64,000 bases of DNA, taken from the NCBI RefSeq assembly GCF_025574485.1, contig NZ_JAOBPO010000003.1, positions 101,867 to 165,866 on the forward strand, given 5' to 3'. Below are positions 16,431-27,290 of this stretch, piece by piece. The notes under the pieces are model-generated. The model did not search any database, was not told the origin of the DNA, and worked only from the letters and a program-made list of their open reading frames with translations. The stretch comes from Kordiimonas aquimaris. GTDB taxonomy: Bacteria; Pseudomonadota; Alphaproteobacteria; Sphingomonadales; Kordiimonadaceae. Each line of letters starts with the position of its first letter. The first letter of the stretch is position 1. Made by a program: the position numbers and the translations under genes.

Positions 16431-18848
16431 ATGTCTGAAACTTTACCAGAAGACACCAATTCAGTATTTCTACCAGTTCTACCGCTCCGTGACATAGTTG
16501 TCTTTCCACATATGATAGTTCCGCTATTTGTCGGCCGCGATAAATCCGTTCGCGCACTTGAAGAAGTTATGGCAAAAGACAAGCAGATATTACTGGTTGC
16601 GCAAAAGCATGCAGGTGATGATGACCCAACACCTGAAGATGTCTATGAAATAGGCACTGTTGCTTCAGTTCTTCAACTCCTCAAATTACCTGACGGTACT
16701 GTAAAAGTACTGGTTGAAGGCTTTAACCGAGCAGAGATCAACGAATTTGTACGCGTAGACGACTACTTTGAGGCCAAGGCTACTTTGCTTGCTGGCGAGA
16801 TAGCTGAGGAAGATGAAGTGGAAGCACTGGCTCGTACTGTGGTCACTCAGTTTGATAATTATGTTAAGCTAAATAAGAAAATTCCAGCCGAAGTATTAGT
16901 GACTATCGGTCAAATAGATGACCCAACCAAGCTTGCAGACACAGTTGCCAGCCATTTGGCCTTGAAGATAGAAGACAAGCAAAAACTACTTTCTACAGTT
17001 TCAGTAACTGAGCGATTAGAACAAATTTTCAGCTTCATGGAAGGTGAAATCGGAGTTCTTCAGGTAGAGAAAAAAATTCGCGGCCGTGTGAAGCGTCAGA
17101 TGGAAAAAACACAGCGCGAATATTATTTGAATGAGCAAATGAAGGCCATTCAAAAGGAACTCGGCGAGAATGATGACAGCCGTGAAGAAACACAAGAACT
17201 CGAAGAGAAAATAGCAAAGACAAAGCTTTCCAAAGAAGCACGCGAAAAAAGCTTGGCTGAGTTGAAAAAGCTCAAGTCTATGAGCCCTATGTCCGCAGAA
17301 GCTACCGTAGTACGTAATTTTCTGGATTGGATGCTAGGAGTTCCATGGAACAAGAAAAGCCGCGTTCTTAAAGATATAAAGAAAGCAGAGTCTATTCTTG
17401 ACGAAGATCACTATGGTCTTGAAAAAGTAAAAGAACGTATCGTTGAATATTTAGCGGTGCAACAAAGGGCGAAAAAGCTCAAAGGGCCAATACTTTGTTT
17501 AGTTGGCCCACCGGGCGTTGGTAAGACCTCTCTCGGTAAATCTATAGCCAAGTCAACAGGCCGGGAATTTGTGCGCTTCTCATTGGGGGGTGTGCGCGAT
17601 GAAGCTGAAATACGTGGTCATAGAAGAACTTACATCGGTTCTATGCCTGGTAAAGTAATGCAGTCAATGAAGAAGGCAGGGACCACTAATCCGTTATTCT
17701 TGTTTGATGAAATTGACAAAATGGGCCAGGACTTCCGCGGAGATCCAGCCTCAGCCTTGCTTGAAGTATTAGACCCGGAGCAAAACAGTAAGTTCAATGA
17801 TCATTACTTGGAGATCGATTACGATTTATCCAATGTAATGTTTGTTACCACAGCAAACTCATTAAACATGCCTCGTCCGCTATTGGACCGAATGGAAATT
17901 ATTCATCTGTCTGGCTACACAGAAGATGAGAAGCTTGAAATTGCAAAAAGACACTTAATACCAAAACAAATTCGAGATCATGGCCTTCGCGAAGGAGAGT
18001 GGTCAATATCTGATGGCGCACTTAAGGACGTTATTCGTTATTATACACGTGAAGCCGGCGTACGTAGTTTAGAACGTGAAATTGCGAAGCTTGCCCGCAA
18101 AGGCCTTAAAGAGATTGTTGAAGGTTCGAAAGAGAAGATTGTTGTAACATCTCGTAATCTTAATATTTATGCAGGCGTTCAGCGCTTTCGTTATGGCCTT
18201 GCTGAGGAAGATGACCAAGTTGGAGCAACGACAGGTTTGGCATGGACTGAAGTTGGTGGTGAACTGCTAACGATAGAATCAGTCACTGTTCCTGGTAAAG
18301 GGCTTGTCAAACAGACAGGTAAACTGGGCGATGTGATGAAAGAATCGATACAAGCAGCCTGGTCTTATGTGCATTCTCGCTGCATTGAATTTGGTATTCA
18401 TCCAAAATTCTTCGAAAAAAGGGACTTACATATACATGTTCCAGAAGGTGCGACTCCAAAAGATGGCCCATCAGCAGGCGTCGCCATGTGTACATCGATG
18501 GTTTCTGTCCTAACAGGGATAGCGGTTAGAAAAGATATAGCCATGACCGGGGAAGTGACACTGCGAGGTCGTGTATTGCCGATCGGCGGTCTAAAAGAAA
18601 AGCTTTTGGCCGCACGAAGAGGCGGAATTACTAAGGTATTGATACCAAAAGATAACGAAAAAGACTTGGTTGATATTCCAGACAATGTGAAGAAAAGCCT
18701 TGAAATTGTTGCAGTTTCTAGCGTGGACGAAGTACTCGAGCATGCACTTGTGGCACCACTAGAAGCCATGGAGTGGGACGAAGCAAAAGCGCTTGAAGAA
18801 ATGAAATCAAGCGGCCCTTCAGGTAAGGATGAAATGACGACTCATTGA
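16431..18848 (+). CDS. lon: ATP-dependent protease Lon
   Basis: Lon is a hexameric cytosolic protease that removes misfolded and regulatory proteins. The start chosen is the ATG at 16431 (805 residues); a TTG at 16392 would add 13 residues. Domains are an N-terminal substrate-binding region (about 1-210), a coiled coil, AAA+ with Walker A GPPGVGKTSLGKS, and a C-terminal peptidase. The catalytic dyad is Ser681 (PKDGPSAG) and Lys724 (GGLKEK), spaced 43 apart as in E. coli. It is likely heat-shock regulated, given the promoter-like site upstream. Confidence 0.96.
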   Translation: MSETLPEDTNSVFLPVLPLRDIVVFPHMIVPLFVGRDKSVRALEEVMAKDKQILLVAQKHAGDDDPTPEDVYEIGTVASVLQLLKLPDGTVKVLVEGFNRAEINEFVRVDDYFEAKATLLAGEIAEEDEVEALARTVVTQFDNYVKLNKKIPAEVLVTIGQIDDPTKLADTVASHLALKIEDKQKLLSTVSVTERLEQIFSFMEGEIGVLQVEKKIRGRVKRQMEKTQREYYLNEQMKAIQKELGENDDSREETQELEEKIAKTKLSKEAREKSLAELKKLKSMSPMSAEATVVRNFLDWMLGVPWNKKSRVLKDIKKAESILDEDHYGLEKVKERIVEYLAVQQRAKKLKGPILCLVGPPGVGKTSLGKSIAKSTGREFVRFSLGGVRDEAEIRGHRRTYIGSMPGKVMQSMKKAGTTNPLFLFDEIDKMGQDFRGDPASALLEVLDPEQNSKFNDHYLEIDYDLSNVMFVTTANSLNMPRPLLDRMEIIHLSGYTEDEKLEIAKRHLIPKQIRDHGLREGEWSISDGALKDVIRYYTREAGVRSLEREIAKLARKGLKEIVEGSKEKIVVTSRNLNIYAGVQRFRYGLAEEDDQVGATTGLAWTEVGGELLTIESVTVPGKGLVKQTGKLGDVMKESIQAAWSYVHSRCIEFGIHPKFFEKRDLHIHVPEGATPKDGPSAGVAMCTSMVSVLTGIAVRKDIAMTGEVTLRGRVLPIGGLKEKLLAARRGGITKVLIPKDNEKDLVDIPDNVKKSLEIVAVSSVDEVLEHALVAPLEAMEWDEAKALEEMKSSGPSGKDEMTTH

Positions 18849-18890
18849 CCCCTTGTGCTTAAAAAGAAAAAATTCAAGTAAAAAAAACCT

Positions 18891-18917
18891 AAAAACCGCA
18901 GTTTTCTGCGGTTTTTT
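18891..18917 (+). terminator. Rho-independent terminator after lon
   Basis: AAAAACCGCAG, loop TTTT, CTGCGGTTTTTT: an 11-base stem ending in a T-run, about 45 bases after the lon stop. It isolates the HU gene. Confidence 0.9.
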
Positions 18918-19008
18918 GCTTTGACAATTGGAAAACTACAAGACTACACTGCCTTCGCATTTCGGGGATCATTCCCGGGATTAGCTCTTCAACTCAGAGG
19001 GGGATACC

Positions 19009-19284
19009 TTGAACAAAAATGATTTGATCGCAAGCGTTGCTGATGCAGCGGAACTTTCTAAAGCAGATTCTGGCAAAGCAGTTGATGCTGTTTTCGATGC
19101 AATTTCAGGCGCACTAGCTTCTGGCGGTGACGTTCGTCTTGTTGGTTTTGGCACATTCTCAGTTGCAAATCGTGCAGCTACTAAAGGCCGTAATCCACGT
19201 ACTGGCGAAGAAATTGATATTCCTGCGTCTAAGCAGCCTAAATTCAAGGCAGGCAAGGGTCTTAAGGATGCTGTGAACGGTTAA
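19009..19284 (+). CDS. hupB: DNA-binding protein HU
   Basis: HU is a dimeric nucleoid protein that bends DNA. It has 91 residues, the standard length. The beta-arm region is visible (VGFGTFSV, then [15 protein letters not shown]), and the end [14 protein letters not shown] is typical. The start codon is TTG, with AGAGGGGG about six bases upstream; no in-frame ATG exists near the N-terminus, so TTG is required. Linkage to lon upstream and nuo downstream is usual for Alphaproteobacteria. The symbol is a family-level choice. Confidence 0.94.
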   Translation: MNKNDLIASVADAAELSKADSGKAVDAVFDAISGALASGGDVRLVGFGTFSVANRAATKGRNPRTGEEIDIPASKQPKFKAGKGLKDAVNG

Positions 19285-19307
19285 TACCTTCACAATATTT
19301 TTGAGGA

Positions 19308-19343
19308 AGCGGCGGGGAATTTTTCTCCGCCGTTTTCTTTTTT
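19308..19343 (+). terminator. Rho-independent terminator after the HU gene
   Basis: CGGCGG (19310-19315) and CCGCCG (19327-19332) form a GC-rich stem around an AT-rich loop, followed by TTTTCTTTTTT. Confidence 0.85.
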
Positions 19344-19426
19344 GCACTGAAATATTCTTTAAAGCGAAAATAGGGCTGGACAGCGATATAATTATTGCCT
19401 AAAAGCGCGCTCACTGTAGTGGTTAC

Positions 19427-19502
19427 GGGCGATTAGCTCAGTTGGTAGAGCATCTCGTTTACACCGAGAGGGTCGGCAGTTCGAGCCTGTCATCGCCCAC
19501 CA
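19427..19502 (+). tRNA. tRNA-Val (TAC), copy 1
   Basis: Cloverleaf with acceptor GGGCGAT/ATCGCCC, anticodon stem TCTCG/CGAGA, anticodon TAC at 19460-19462, T-arm GGCAG-TTCGAGC-CTGTC, and encoded CCA. It is identical to the copy 39 bases downstream. Confidence 0.97.
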
Positions 19503-19541
19503 TTTCCACACATTACAGGATTAATCCTGTTCCTAGAAGAT

Positions 19542-19617
19542 GGGCGATTAGCTCAGTTGGTAGAGCATCTCGTTTACACCGAGAGGGTCGGCAGTTCGAG
19601 CCTGTCATCGCCCACCA
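19542..19617 (+). tRNA. tRNA-Val (TAC), copy 2
   Basis: All 76 bases match copy 1, including the encoded CCA. The spacer between the copies is unrelated to the flanks, so the duplicated unit is essentially the tRNA gene alone. The two are probably processed from one transcript. Confidence 0.97.
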
Positions 19618-19799
19618 TCTTCTTATAAGATCAATATAATTAAACACTCATGGCTTTTGATGAGCTTAGCGGCCCATATAGCAGGTGAGGGTGCCGTATA
19701 TTGCTTTTTGCCCGGCAATTAATTAACACTGACTACCGAGAACATGATCTCCATAGTCAGCATTATTTCACCTGAGATGTTTCAGTGCACGCGACAGGG

Positions 19800-19961
19800 T
19801 TAGTCTATTTTCAAGATAACCCAAATGGCGTGAATGATGCCTGGCACGTAACCAAATAATGTTAAGACAATATTCAACCAGAAATGTAGACCGATTCCGA
19901 CCTGCAAAAATACACCAACTGGTGGAAGAATTATTGCTAATATGATTCTAAGTATATCCAT
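19800..19961 (-). CDS. YqaE/Pmp3 family small membrane protein
   Basis: A 53-residue protein with two hydrophobic segments (about 3-20 and 27-50). The sequence shows the Pmp3/YqaE (UPF0057) pattern: ILPPVGVFLQVGIG in the first segment, LNIVLTLFGYVPGIIHA in the second, and a short tail ILKID. The ATG at 19961 has GGGGA six bases upstream. Proteins of this family are linked to membrane potential and salt or cold stress in yeast and plants; the bacterial role is unclear. It lies alone, antisense to the flanking tRNA genes. Confidence 0.88.
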   Translation of the reverse strand: MDILRIILAIILPPVGVFLQVGIGLHFWLNIVLTLFGYVPGIIHAIWVILKID

Positions 19962-20245
19962 TTGAAGTCCCCGTTAAAAAATCTACCCCCTCCAAAATCA
20001 TATAAGTGAATCATGCATAGCTGCAATATGTTCTTTAATTTTGGGCTAGTAGTTTTTGTTTGTTATTTTGTTTATCAGTCTCAAAGTCCTTACTATAGGC
20101 TCTTTATAGAGTGGGATTACTATAGAAAGATAGCTTTAGTGACAGCCGCAAATACATAAAAACTGCATTATCATAATATTTCTTAAAAAAGGTGATTGAC
20201 ACAGACAGTGCCAAAGCCTAAACACCGTCCCGCAACAAGCGACGC

Positions 20246-20322
20246 GCGGGTGTAGCTCAGTTGGTTAGAGTGTCGGCCTGTCACGCCGAAGGTCGCGGGT
20301 TCGAGCCCCGTCACTCGCGCCA
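20246..20322 (+). tRNA. tRNA-Asp (GTC)
   Basis: Acceptor GCGGGTG/CACTCGC, anticodon stem TCGGC/GCCGA, anticodon GTC at 20280-20282, discriminator G at 20319, and encoded CCA. It shares the acceptor stem with the tRNA-His gene but lacks the His-specific extra pair. Confidence 0.97.
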
Positions 20323-20355
20323 CTTGTTTGCGAAAGAATGATCAATCATTCAATG

Positions 20356-20391
20356 AAAGCGTATCACTTCGGTGGTACGCTTTTGTTTTTT
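20356..20391 (+). terminator. Rho-independent terminator after tRNA-Asp
   Basis: AAAGCGTATCAC, tetraloop TTCG, GTGGTACGCTTT: a 12-base stem with one T-G wobble and a C-closed UUCG loop, then TTTGTTTTTT style T-run. It is one of the strongest terminators in the window and separates tRNA-Asp from nuo. Confidence 0.93.
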
Positions 20392-20573
20392 ACCTACTTT
20401 TCAAATAACTTCGATTTATTCCAACGAATTAGCGTTTGATAAGGCTTTCCTTAACCAATTATCTGCCTATACTCTACAACGATGGCTTTTCGGCAATTTC
20501 TCTCTTTACTGATGAGGATTGGGCCGATAAAAGAGCCGCAGTATTTAGGGCCAATCATAAAGAGGGGACTCCA

Positions 20574-20939
20574 ATGGAGTCATTGCTCATAGAATATTTC
20601 CCAATCCTTGTTTTTTTAGGGATTGCTATTGCTTTCTCCGCAATATTCGTTGGAGCAGCGATGTTACTTGCTAATCAAAACCCAGATGATGAAAAACTCT
20701 CCGCCTACGAATGCGGATTTGAGGCATTTGAAGAATCACGTAATCAGTTTGATGTACGCTTCTATCTGGTAGCCATCTTATTCATCATCTTTGACCTTGA
20801 AGTTGCCTTCTTATTTCCTTGGGCAATCACACTTGGTGATATTGGCGTTTATGGCTTTTGGTCCATGATGGTGTTTCTTGCTGTGCTAACTGTAGGTTTT
20901 GTTTACGAGTGGAATAAAGGAGCATTGGAATGGGAGTAG
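20574..20939 (+). CDS. nuoA: NADH-quinone oxidoreductase subunit A
   Basis: NuoA is a small membrane subunit of complex I near the quinone site. The start chosen is the ATG at 20574 (121 residues), preceded by AGAGGGG; the open frame extends upstream to about 20436 but that part has no family character. Three membrane segments are visible (about 8-30, 63-83 and 92-112), plus the conserved motif YECGFEAF between the first two. It opens the 14-gene nuoA-N operon and overlaps nuoB by 10 bases. Confidence 0.95.
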   Translation: MESLLIEYFPILVFLGIAIAFSAIFVGAAMLLANQNPDDEKLSAYECGFEAFEESRNQFDVRFYLVAILFIIFDLEVAFLFPWAITLGDIGVYGFWSMMVFLAVLTVGFVYEWNKGALEWE

Positions 20940-21481
20940 TCAGCCCAAATCACCCTGCCGTTCGTGAAAATGGTGACAATCCGGCGGAAACTCAATTTTT
21001 TCAAGGCTTGAACGAAGAGCTGACAGACAAAGGCTTTGTTGTCACCTCTCTCGAGGACCTTGTTACGTGGGCCCGCACAGGTTCCTTATGGTGGATGACG
21101 TTCGGTTTGGCTTGTTGTGCTGTAGAGATGATGCACACGAGCATGCCTCGCTATGACGTGGAACGATTTGGCTTTGCGCCACGTGGTTCGCCGCGCCAAA
21201 GTGACGTTATGATTGTTGCCGGTACGCTGACCAACAAAATGGCGCCGGCAATGCGTAAGGTTTACGATCAAATGTCCGAGCCACGCTACGTGATCTCTAT
21301 GGGCAGCTGCGCAAACGGTGGTGGATATTATCACTATTCTTATTCAGTTGTGCGTGGCTGTGACCGTATTGTTCCGGTTGATATATATGTGCCTGGGTGC
21401 CCCCCAACAGCGGAAGCCTTGTTATACGGTATCCTACAATTACAGCGTAAAATCAGACGCACTGGCACTTTTGAGCGATAA
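20930..21481 (+). CDS. nuoB: NADH-quinone oxidoreductase subunit B
   Basis: NuoB carries cluster N2, the last 4Fe-4S centre, which passes electrons to quinone. Its ligands are visible: adjacent Cys62 and Cys63 (ACCAVEMM), Cys127 (GSCANGGG) and Cys157 (VPGCPP). It has 183 residues. The gene overlaps nuoA by 10 bases and is followed by nuoC after 64 bases. Confidence 0.97.
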   Translation: MGVVSPNHPAVRENGDNPAETQFFQGLNEELTDKGFVVTSLEDLVTWARTGSLWWMTFGLACCAVEMMHTSMPRYDVERFGFAPRGSPRQSDVMIVAGTLTNKMAPAMRKVYDQMSEPRYVISMGSCANGGGYYHYSYSVVRGCDRIVPVDIYVPGCPPTAEALLYGILQLQRKIRRTGTFER

Positions 21482-21545
21482 TAATTTAAACCTCACCTAA
21501 CAGTGAGATCAATACCATCACGCCTCGGTAAGAGAGTGGAAAGTA

Positions 21546-22157
21546 ATGCAAGATATAGCAGACCATATAAGTCAAGCCATCGAGAATGACATTGTTTCAG
21601 CGTCAATTAAACACGGTGAACTTACACTTGTAGCACGTGCTGATCATATCACGCAGGTTTTGACATTTCTTAGGGATGATCAGACTTGTCTTTTTAAGCA
21701 ATTAATAGACATAACCGGGGTTGACTATCCTGAGCGTGCTAAACGATTCGATGTTGTCTACCATTTACTTTCACTTGAATTAAATCAGCGTGTTCGAATT
21801 AAAATTGAAACTGACGAAGACACACCAGTACCAAGCGCAGTCAGTGTATATGCTGCTGCGGGTTGGTTCGAGCGTGAAGCCTGGGATATGTACGGCATTT
21901 TCTTTTCTGGCCATCCAGATTTGCGCCGTATGCTTACTGATTACGGATTTAAAGGGCATCCATTACGCAAAGATTTCCCTCTAACTGGCTTCGTTGAGTG
22001 TCGTTATTCAGAAGAAGAAAAACGTATTGTTTACGAACCTGTAGAATTGAAGCAGGAATTTAGAGACTTTGATTTCATGAGCCCATGGGAAAGCGCAAAG
22101 TATATCCTGCCTGGTGATGAAAAAACAGATGCCAACAATAATAGCGGTGATTCATAA
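21546..22157 (+). CDS. nuoC: NADH-quinone oxidoreductase subunit C
   Basis: NuoC is a 30-kDa-family peripheral arm subunit without cofactors that packs against NuoD. It has 203 residues, with the family signature around 115-125 ([20 protein letters not shown] split over this region) and the downstream [10 protein letters not shown]. It is separate from NuoD, unlike the fused NuoCD of enterics. Its stop overlaps the nuoD start (TAATG). Confidence 0.97.
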   Translation: MQDIADHISQAIENDIVSASIKHGELTLVARADHITQVLTFLRDDQTCLFKQLIDITGVDYPERAKRFDVVYHLLSLELNQRVRIKIETDEDTPVPSAVSVYAAAGWFEREAWDMYGIFFSGHPDLRRMLTDYGFKGHPLRKDFPLTGFVECRYSEEEKRIVYEPVELKQEFRDFDFMSPWESAKYILPGDEKTDANNNSGDS

Positions 22158-23335
22158 TGGCTGAAGTTGATATCAAAAATTATTGCTTGAACTTTGGACC
22201 ACAACACCCTGCAGCGCATGGCGTTTTGCGAATGGTGATGGAGCTTGATGGAGAGGTTATTGAACGGGTTGACCCTCACATTGGTCTATTGCACCGTGGC
22301 ACCGAAAAACTAATTGAGCACAAGCAATACCTCCAAGCTATGCCATATTTTGATCGGCTTGATTATGTTGCGCCGATGAATCAAGAACATGCGTTTGTGC
22401 TGGCGGTAGAAAAATTGCTCGGCGCAGAAGTACCAGAGCGTGCTCAGTATATTCGTGTGTTGTTCAGTGAAATAGGGCGTGTTCTCAATCATCTCTTAAA
22501 CTTAACAACTCATGCACTTGATGTTGGCGCTCTTACGCCGATTCTCTGGGGTTTTGAAGAGCGTGAAATTCTTATGGAGTTTTACGAAGCAGTTTGCGGT
22601 GCGCGTTTACACGCAGCTTATTTCCGGCCTGGCGGCGTTCACCAAGATATGCCTAAAGGTCTGGACGAGCGCATAATGGCTTGGACGGAAAGCTTTCCCA
22701 AAACATTACAAGATATGGAATCATTGCTGATTGATAACCGAATATTCAAGCAGCGGAATGTAAATATTGGTTCCATAACTGTTGATGATGCAATGACTTG
22801 GGGTTTTTCAGGTCCAATGCTCAGAAGTGTTGGCGTTCCTTGGGATTTACGAAAGTCCCAGCCCTATGAAGTTTACGACAAGATGGATTTTCAGGTTGCA
22901 GTTGGCACATCTGGAGACTGTTATGATCGTTTCATGCTTCGCATTGCAGAGATCAGAGAATCCTTGAAGATTATCCGTCAGTGTATCGAGAGGATGCCTG
23001 AAGGACCTGTGATGTCGCTGGATAATAAAATAGCGCCTCCGAAGCGGGCTGAAATGAAGCAGTCAATGGAAGCACTAATCCATCACTTTAAATTATACAC
23101 CGAAGGCTTCAAAGTTCCTGAGGGTGAAGTATACGCTGCCGTAGAAGCCCCTAAGGGGGAATTTGGTGTGTATCTCGTTTCAGATGGTTCTAACAGGCCT
23201 TATAAATGTAAAATACGCGCACCTGGCTTTGCTCATTTGCAAGCGATGGACTTTATGTGTCGCGGCCACATGCTTGCTGATGCACCTGCAGTGCTTGGCG
23301 CGATGGATATTGTATTTGGTGAGGTTGACCGATGA
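22157..23335 (+). CDS. nuoD: NADH-quinone oxidoreductase subunit D
   Basis: NuoD is the 49-kDa-family subunit that forms the quinone pocket with NuoB. It has 392 residues. Clear features are [14 protein letters not shown] near the start, [14 protein letters not shown], and the C-terminal end [12 protein letters not shown]. It is derived from hydrogenase large subunits but lacks the NiFe cysteines. It is coupled to nuoC (1-base overlap) and to nuoE (4-base ATGA overlap). Confidence 0.97.
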   Translation: MAEVDIKNYCLNFGPQHPAAHGVLRMVMELDGEVIERVDPHIGLLHRGTEKLIEHKQYLQAMPYFDRLDYVAPMNQEHAFVLAVEKLLGAEVPERAQYIRVLFSEIGRVLNHLLNLTTHALDVGALTPILWGFEEREILMEFYEAVCGARLHAAYFRPGGVHQDMPKGLDERIMAWTESFPKTLQDMESLLIDNRIFKQRNVNIGSITVDDAMTWGFSGPMLRSVGVPWDLRKSQPYEVYDKMDFQVAVGTSGDCYDRFMLRIAEIRESLKIIRQCIERMPEGPVMSLDNKIAPPKRAEMKQSMEALIHHFKLYTEGFKVPEGEVYAAVEAPKGEFGVYLVSDGSNRPYKCKIRAPGFAHLQAMDFMCRGHMLADAPAVLGAMDIVFGEVDR

Positions 23336-23931
23336 CTAATACAGCCAAATTCGAGTGGACTGCTGAAAACGAAAAAGCAGCGCAGAAACATATATCAAAA
23401 TACCCTGAAGGCCGTCAGCAAAGCGCTGTTATGCCATTACTTGATATTGCACAACGTCAAAATGGCGGGCATCTAACTATCGAGATTATGGAATTTATTG
23501 CTGCCTACCTAGGAATGGCACCTATAAAAGTTCAAGAAGTTGCAACTTTCTACACAATGTATAATCACAAGCCTGTTGGTAAGCATCACGTACAAGTATG
23601 CGGCACTACACCATGTTGGCTTCGCGGTTCAGATGAAATAATCGGCGCTTGCAAAAAACAACTTGGTATAGGCATGGGCGAAACCACTGCAGACGGACAA
23701 TTTACATTGTCAGAAGTTGAATGTGCAGGAGCATGCGTTAATGCCCCGGTTTTTGCTATCAACGATGACTATTACGAAGACCTAACCGCTGAAAGTGCTA
23801 CAGAAATTCTAAAAGCACTAGCAGATGGTAAAACTGTAAAGCCTGGACCTCAAACAGACAGACAAACCAGTGCACCTCTTGGCGGCGCTACCACGCTCTC
23901 TGATTTTATTAAAGACGGGGAGAGTGCATAA
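23332..23931 (+). CDS. nuoE: NADH-quinone oxidoreductase subunit E
   Basis: NuoE holds the 2Fe-2S cluster N1a next to the flavin subunit. Ligands are Cys90, Cys95, Cys131 and Cys135 (CGTTPC and CAGAC). It has 199 residues; the tail after about 160 is longer than in E. coli and is polar, which is common in Alphaproteobacteria. The start overlaps nuoD by four bases and the stop overlaps nuoF by one. Confidence 0.97.
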   Translation: MTNTAKFEWTAENEKAAQKHISKYPEGRQQSAVMPLLDIAQRQNGGHLTIEIMEFIAAYLGMAPIKVQEVATFYTMYNHKPVGKHHVQVCGTTPCWLRGSDEIIGACKKQLGIGMGETTADGQFTLSEVECAGACVNAPVFAINDDYYEDLTAESATEILKALADGKTVKPGPQTDRQTSAPLGGATTLSDFIKDGESA

Positions 23932-25211
23932 TGTTAGCCGATAAAGACCGCATATTTACCAACCTATACGGGCACCAAAGCCCTGGTATTGAAGCTGCAA
24001 TGAAACGTGGTGACTGGGATGGCACTAAGTCTCTGATTGAAAAAGGTCGAGACTGGATTATTGGCGAAATGAAAGAGTCTGGTCTACGTGGTCGCGGCGG
24101 AGCCGGCTTCCCAACTGGCTTGAAATGGTCTTTCATGCCGAAAGAGTCAGATGGTCGTCCATCGTATCTTGTTGTTAACGCTGATGAAGGCGAGCCAGGG
24201 ACCTGTAAAGACCGTGACTTAATGCGTCACGATCCACATAAATTAATCGAAGGCTGCTTGATAGCTGGTTTTGCTATGAACGCTGTGGCTGCTTACATCT
24301 ACATTCGCGGAGAATTTTACCGTGAAGCAGAAGCGCTGGAATCAGCAATTGAAGAAGCCCGCAAAAAAGGTTTCCTAGGTAAAGATGCTTGTGGCAGTGG
24401 CTACGCTTTTGATGTGTATGTTCACCGCGGTGCAGGCGCATATATTTGCGGAGAAGAAACCGCACTTATAGAAAGCCTTGAAGGTAAAAAGGGTCAACCA
24501 AGACTTAAACCGCCATTTCCAGCTAATGTTGGTGTTTGGGGCTGTCCAACCACCGTGAATAATGTTGAGTCTATCGCGGTCGCGCCAACGATTTTGCGTA
24601 GAGGCGGCACATGGTTCGCCGGGCTTGGTCGTCCTAACAATACAGGAACAAAGGTTTTCTGCATTTCAGGCCATGTTAACAACCCTTGCAATGTTGAAGA
24701 AGAGATGGGTATTCCTTTGAAGGAGCTCATTGAGAAACATGCTGGCGGCGTTCGTGGTGGTTGGGATAATTTACTTGCTGTCATCCCTGGTGGATCGTCA
24801 GTGCCGGTTTTGCCCAAAGATGTATGCGATACAGTCTTAATGGATTTCGATAGCTTACGCGATGTCCAGTCAGGGCTTGGCACAGCCGCTGTGATCGTAA
24901 TGGATAAATCTACCGATATTGTTAAAGCAATTGCTCGGTTATCCGAGTTCTACAAGCACGAGAGTTGCGGACAATGCACCCCTTGCCGTGAAGGTACAGG
25001 GTGGATGTGGCGCGTAATGGAACGCTTGGTTGAAGGAAGCGCTGATAAGTCTGAAATTGACATGCTTCTTGAAGTAACAAAGCAAGTTGAAGGACATACT
25101 ATTTGTGCCCTCGGCGATGCTGCTGCTTGGCCTATTCAAGGGTTGATGCGCCACTTCCGCGGTGAAGTGGAAGCGCGTATCGATGCCTATCAAGCCAAAG
25201 CTGCTGAATAG
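23931..25211 (+). CDS. nuoF: NADH-quinone oxidoreductase subunit F
   Basis: NuoF oxidises NADH through FMN and passes electrons to cluster N3. It has 426 residues. The NADH/FMN-binding glycine-rich segment [13 protein letters not shown] is near residues 50-62, followed by [13 protein letters not shown]. The 4Fe-4S ligands appear in [11 protein letters not shown] near residue 345. The C-terminal domain ends in a long helix. It is coupled to nuoE by a one-base overlap. Confidence 0.97.
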   Translation: MLADKDRIFTNLYGHQSPGIEAAMKRGDWDGTKSLIEKGRDWIIGEMKESGLRGRGGAGFPTGLKWSFMPKESDGRPSYLVVNADEGEPGTCKDRDLMRHDPHKLIEGCLIAGFAMNAVAAYIYIRGEFYREAEALESAIEEARKKGFLGKDACGSGYAFDVYVHRGAGAYICGEETALIESLEGKKGQPRLKPPFPANVGVWGCPTTVNNVESIAVAPTILRRGGTWFAGLGRPNNTGTKVFCISGHVNNPCNVEEEMGIPLKELIEKHAGGVRGGWDNLLAVIPGGSSVPVLPKDVCDTVLMDFDSLRDVQSGLGTAAVIVMDKSTDIVKAIARLSEFYKHESCGQCTPCREGTGWMWRVMERLVEGSADKSEIDMLLEVTKQVEGHTICALGDAAAWPIQGLMRHFRGEVEARIDAYQAKAAE

Positions 25212-25238
25212 TAACGGCGCGCGGATCAGGAGAGATCG

Positions 25239-27290
25239 ATGCCCACGCTTACGATTGACGGAACAGAAGTTACTGTAGACCCTGGTACAACAGTACTGCA
25301 GGCATGTGAGGAAGTAGGCGTTGAAGTGCCTCGCTTCTGCTATCATGAACGCTTGTCTATTGCTGGCAATTGCCGCATGTGTCTTGTTGAAATGGAAAAA
25401 GCCCCAAAACCGATTGCTAGCTGCGCTATGCCTGCAGGTGATGGTATGATTATTCACACAAACACTGAGCTGGTTAAGAAGGCGCGTGAAGGTGTGATGG
25501 AGTTTTTACTTATCAATCATCCACTGGATTGCCCAATTTGTGACCAGGGCGGTGAATGTGATCTGCAAGACCAAGCCATGGCTTTCGGCCGCGGTCGTAA
25601 TCGTTTCGATGAAAACAAACGTGCAGTTGAAGATAAAGAAATGGGCCCGCTTATTTCTACAACGATGACACGTTGTATCCACTGCATGCGCTGTGTACGG
25701 TTTTCAGAAGAAGTTGCCGGTGTTCCAGATATGGGTGCACTTTACCGCGGTGAAAACATGCAAATCACCACTTACCTTGAGAAAACGCTTGATAGTGAAA
25801 TGTCAGGTAATGTCGTGGATTTATGTCCGGTTGGTGCGCTTACGTCCAAACCATATGCATTTACTGCACGTAGCTGGGAGCTTAAGCATACTGAAACAAT
25901 TGATGTTATGGACGCGCTGGGCTCTAACATTCGCGTAGATACGCGCGGCGCTGCTGTAATGCGCATTTTACCACGTTTGCATGAAGAGATTAATGAGGAA
26001 TGGATTTCTGACAAAACCCGATATGTATTTGATGGGTTAAAATCTCGCCGCCTCGACAAAGCTTATGTACGTAAGAATAAAAAACTAACTGAAGCATCAT
26101 GGGCCGATGCTTTTGCAGCCATCAAGAAAAAGCTGAAGGCTATAAAAGGCAGTGAAATTGCAGCAATTGCCGGTGATCTTGCTGACATGGAATCCATGGC
26201 TGCTTTAAAAGACCTTATGGGTACGCTAGGTAGTAAACGCGTAGAGTGTCGCCAAGACGGTGCAGCACTCGATGCCAGCATCCGAGCCGGTTATGTGATG
26301 AACTCAGGTATCATGGGAGTTGAAGACGCTGACTATCTCCTGTTGGTTGGTACCAACCCGAGGTTGGAAGCACCAAGTCTCAATACACGGATACGTAAAG
26401 CCGTACGCCATATGGGCCTTAAAGTTGCTAACATTGGTTCCTCAGAGGATTTCACATATCCAACGACTGAATACGGCAACGATGCTAGCTTGCTGAAAAA
26501 AGTACTCGGTGGCAGACACGAAATATCTAAAGCCCTCAAAGCAGCTAAAAACCCAATGATTATCGTTGGGCAAGGAGCCCTTACGGGCGCAAGCGGTAGT
26601 GCTGTCCTAAAAACGGCGCACGACATTGCTGATAAATACTGCATAAAAGACAACTGGAACGGTTTTAACGTCCTCCATACTGCGGCTGCTCGTGTTGGGG
26701 GGCTTGATCTTGGCTTAACCACTCAGGGCGGCATCCGCTCTATTGTGGAAGACGCTCAAGCTAAAAAACTAAAGGCTGTGTTTCTTTTAGGTGCTGACGA
26801 GATTGATACATCAGTTTTCAAAGACACATTTGTTGTCTACGTTGGCACACACGGTGACGAAGGTGTTAAAAACGCTGACGTTATTTTGCCTGCCGCTGCT
26901 TACACAGAGAAATTCGGTAGTTATGCTAATACTGAAGGACGTTTTCAGCGTACAGACAAGGCAACGTTTGCACCAGGAGACGCGCGTGAAGACTGGACAA
27001 TCTTCCGGGCTTTATCAGATGTAATCGGTAATACTTTACCGTACAACAATCTGAAAGAGCTGCGTACGCGCATCGCTAAGGACGTTCCAAATTTTGATGA
27101 TTTAGACATGCTACATGTTAATTCTTGGGGTGATTTTGGTGTCGAAGGCGACATTAAAGATACTGAAATGCACGTAGCAGTTACCAACTTTTACCAAACT
27201 AACCCTGTAGCACGTTCCAGTCAGATCATGAGTGACTGTGTGGATGCGCGTTCAGAGTTGGCAGAGGAGGCAACGGGAACTCATGGTTGA
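25239..27290 (+). CDS. nuoG: NADH-quinone oxidoreductase subunit G
   Basis: NuoG is the large iron-sulfur subunit of the NADH-oxidising module. It has 683 residues, typical for Alphaproteobacteria and shorter than the enteric form. The N-terminal ferredoxin fold has Cys34, 45, 48 and 62. A further cluster region follows ([16 protein letters not shown] with a nearby His), then CIHCMRC and CPVGAL. The remainder is the molybdopterin-oxidoreductase-like domain without cofactor. The last eight bases overlap nuoH. Confidence 0.97.
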   Translation: MPTLTIDGTEVTVDPGTTVLQACEEVGVEVPRFCYHERLSIAGNCRMCLVEMEKAPKPIASCAMPAGDGMIIHTNTELVKKAREGVMEFLLINHPLDCPICDQGGECDLQDQAMAFGRGRNRFDENKRAVEDKEMGPLISTTMTRCIHCMRCVRFSEEVAGVPDMGALYRGENMQITTYLEKTLDSEMSGNVVDLCPVGALTSKPYAFTARSWELKHTETIDVMDALGSNIRVDTRGAAVMRILPRLHEEINEEWISDKTRYVFDGLKSRRLDKAYVRKNKKLTEASWADAFAAIKKKLKAIKGSEIAAIAGDLADMESMAALKDLMGTLGSKRVECRQDGAALDASIRAGYVMNSGIMGVEDADYLLLVGTNPRLEAPSLNTRIRKAVRHMGLKVANIGSSEDFTYPTTEYGNDASLLKKVLGGRHEISKALKAAKNPMIIVGQGALTGASGSAVLKTAHDIADKYCIKDNWNGFNVLHTAAARVGGLDLGLTTQGGIRSIVEDAQAKKLKAVFLLGADEIDTSVFKDTFVVYVGTHGDEGVKNADVILPAAAYTEKFGSYANTEGRFQRTDKATFAPGDAREDWTIFRALSDVIGNTLPYNNLKELRTRIAKDVPNFDDLDMLHVNSWGDFGVEGDIKDTEMHVAVTNFYQTNPVARSSQIMSDCVDARSELAEEATGTHG

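Noticed and set aside
19842-19848. TGGCACG resembling a sigma-54 -24 element
   Set aside because: It lacks a GC 10 bases downstream and lies within the Pmp3/YqaE coding region.
20436-20473. Possible nuo promoter (TTGATA followed by TTATCT or TATACT)
   Set aside because: The well-spaced -10 is poor and the better -10 has a 26-base spacer; no confident promoter could be called.
20436-20573. 46-codon in-frame upstream extension of nuoA
   Set aside because: NuoA family proteins begin at the ATG at 20574, which has AGAGGGG upstream; the extension has no family likeness.
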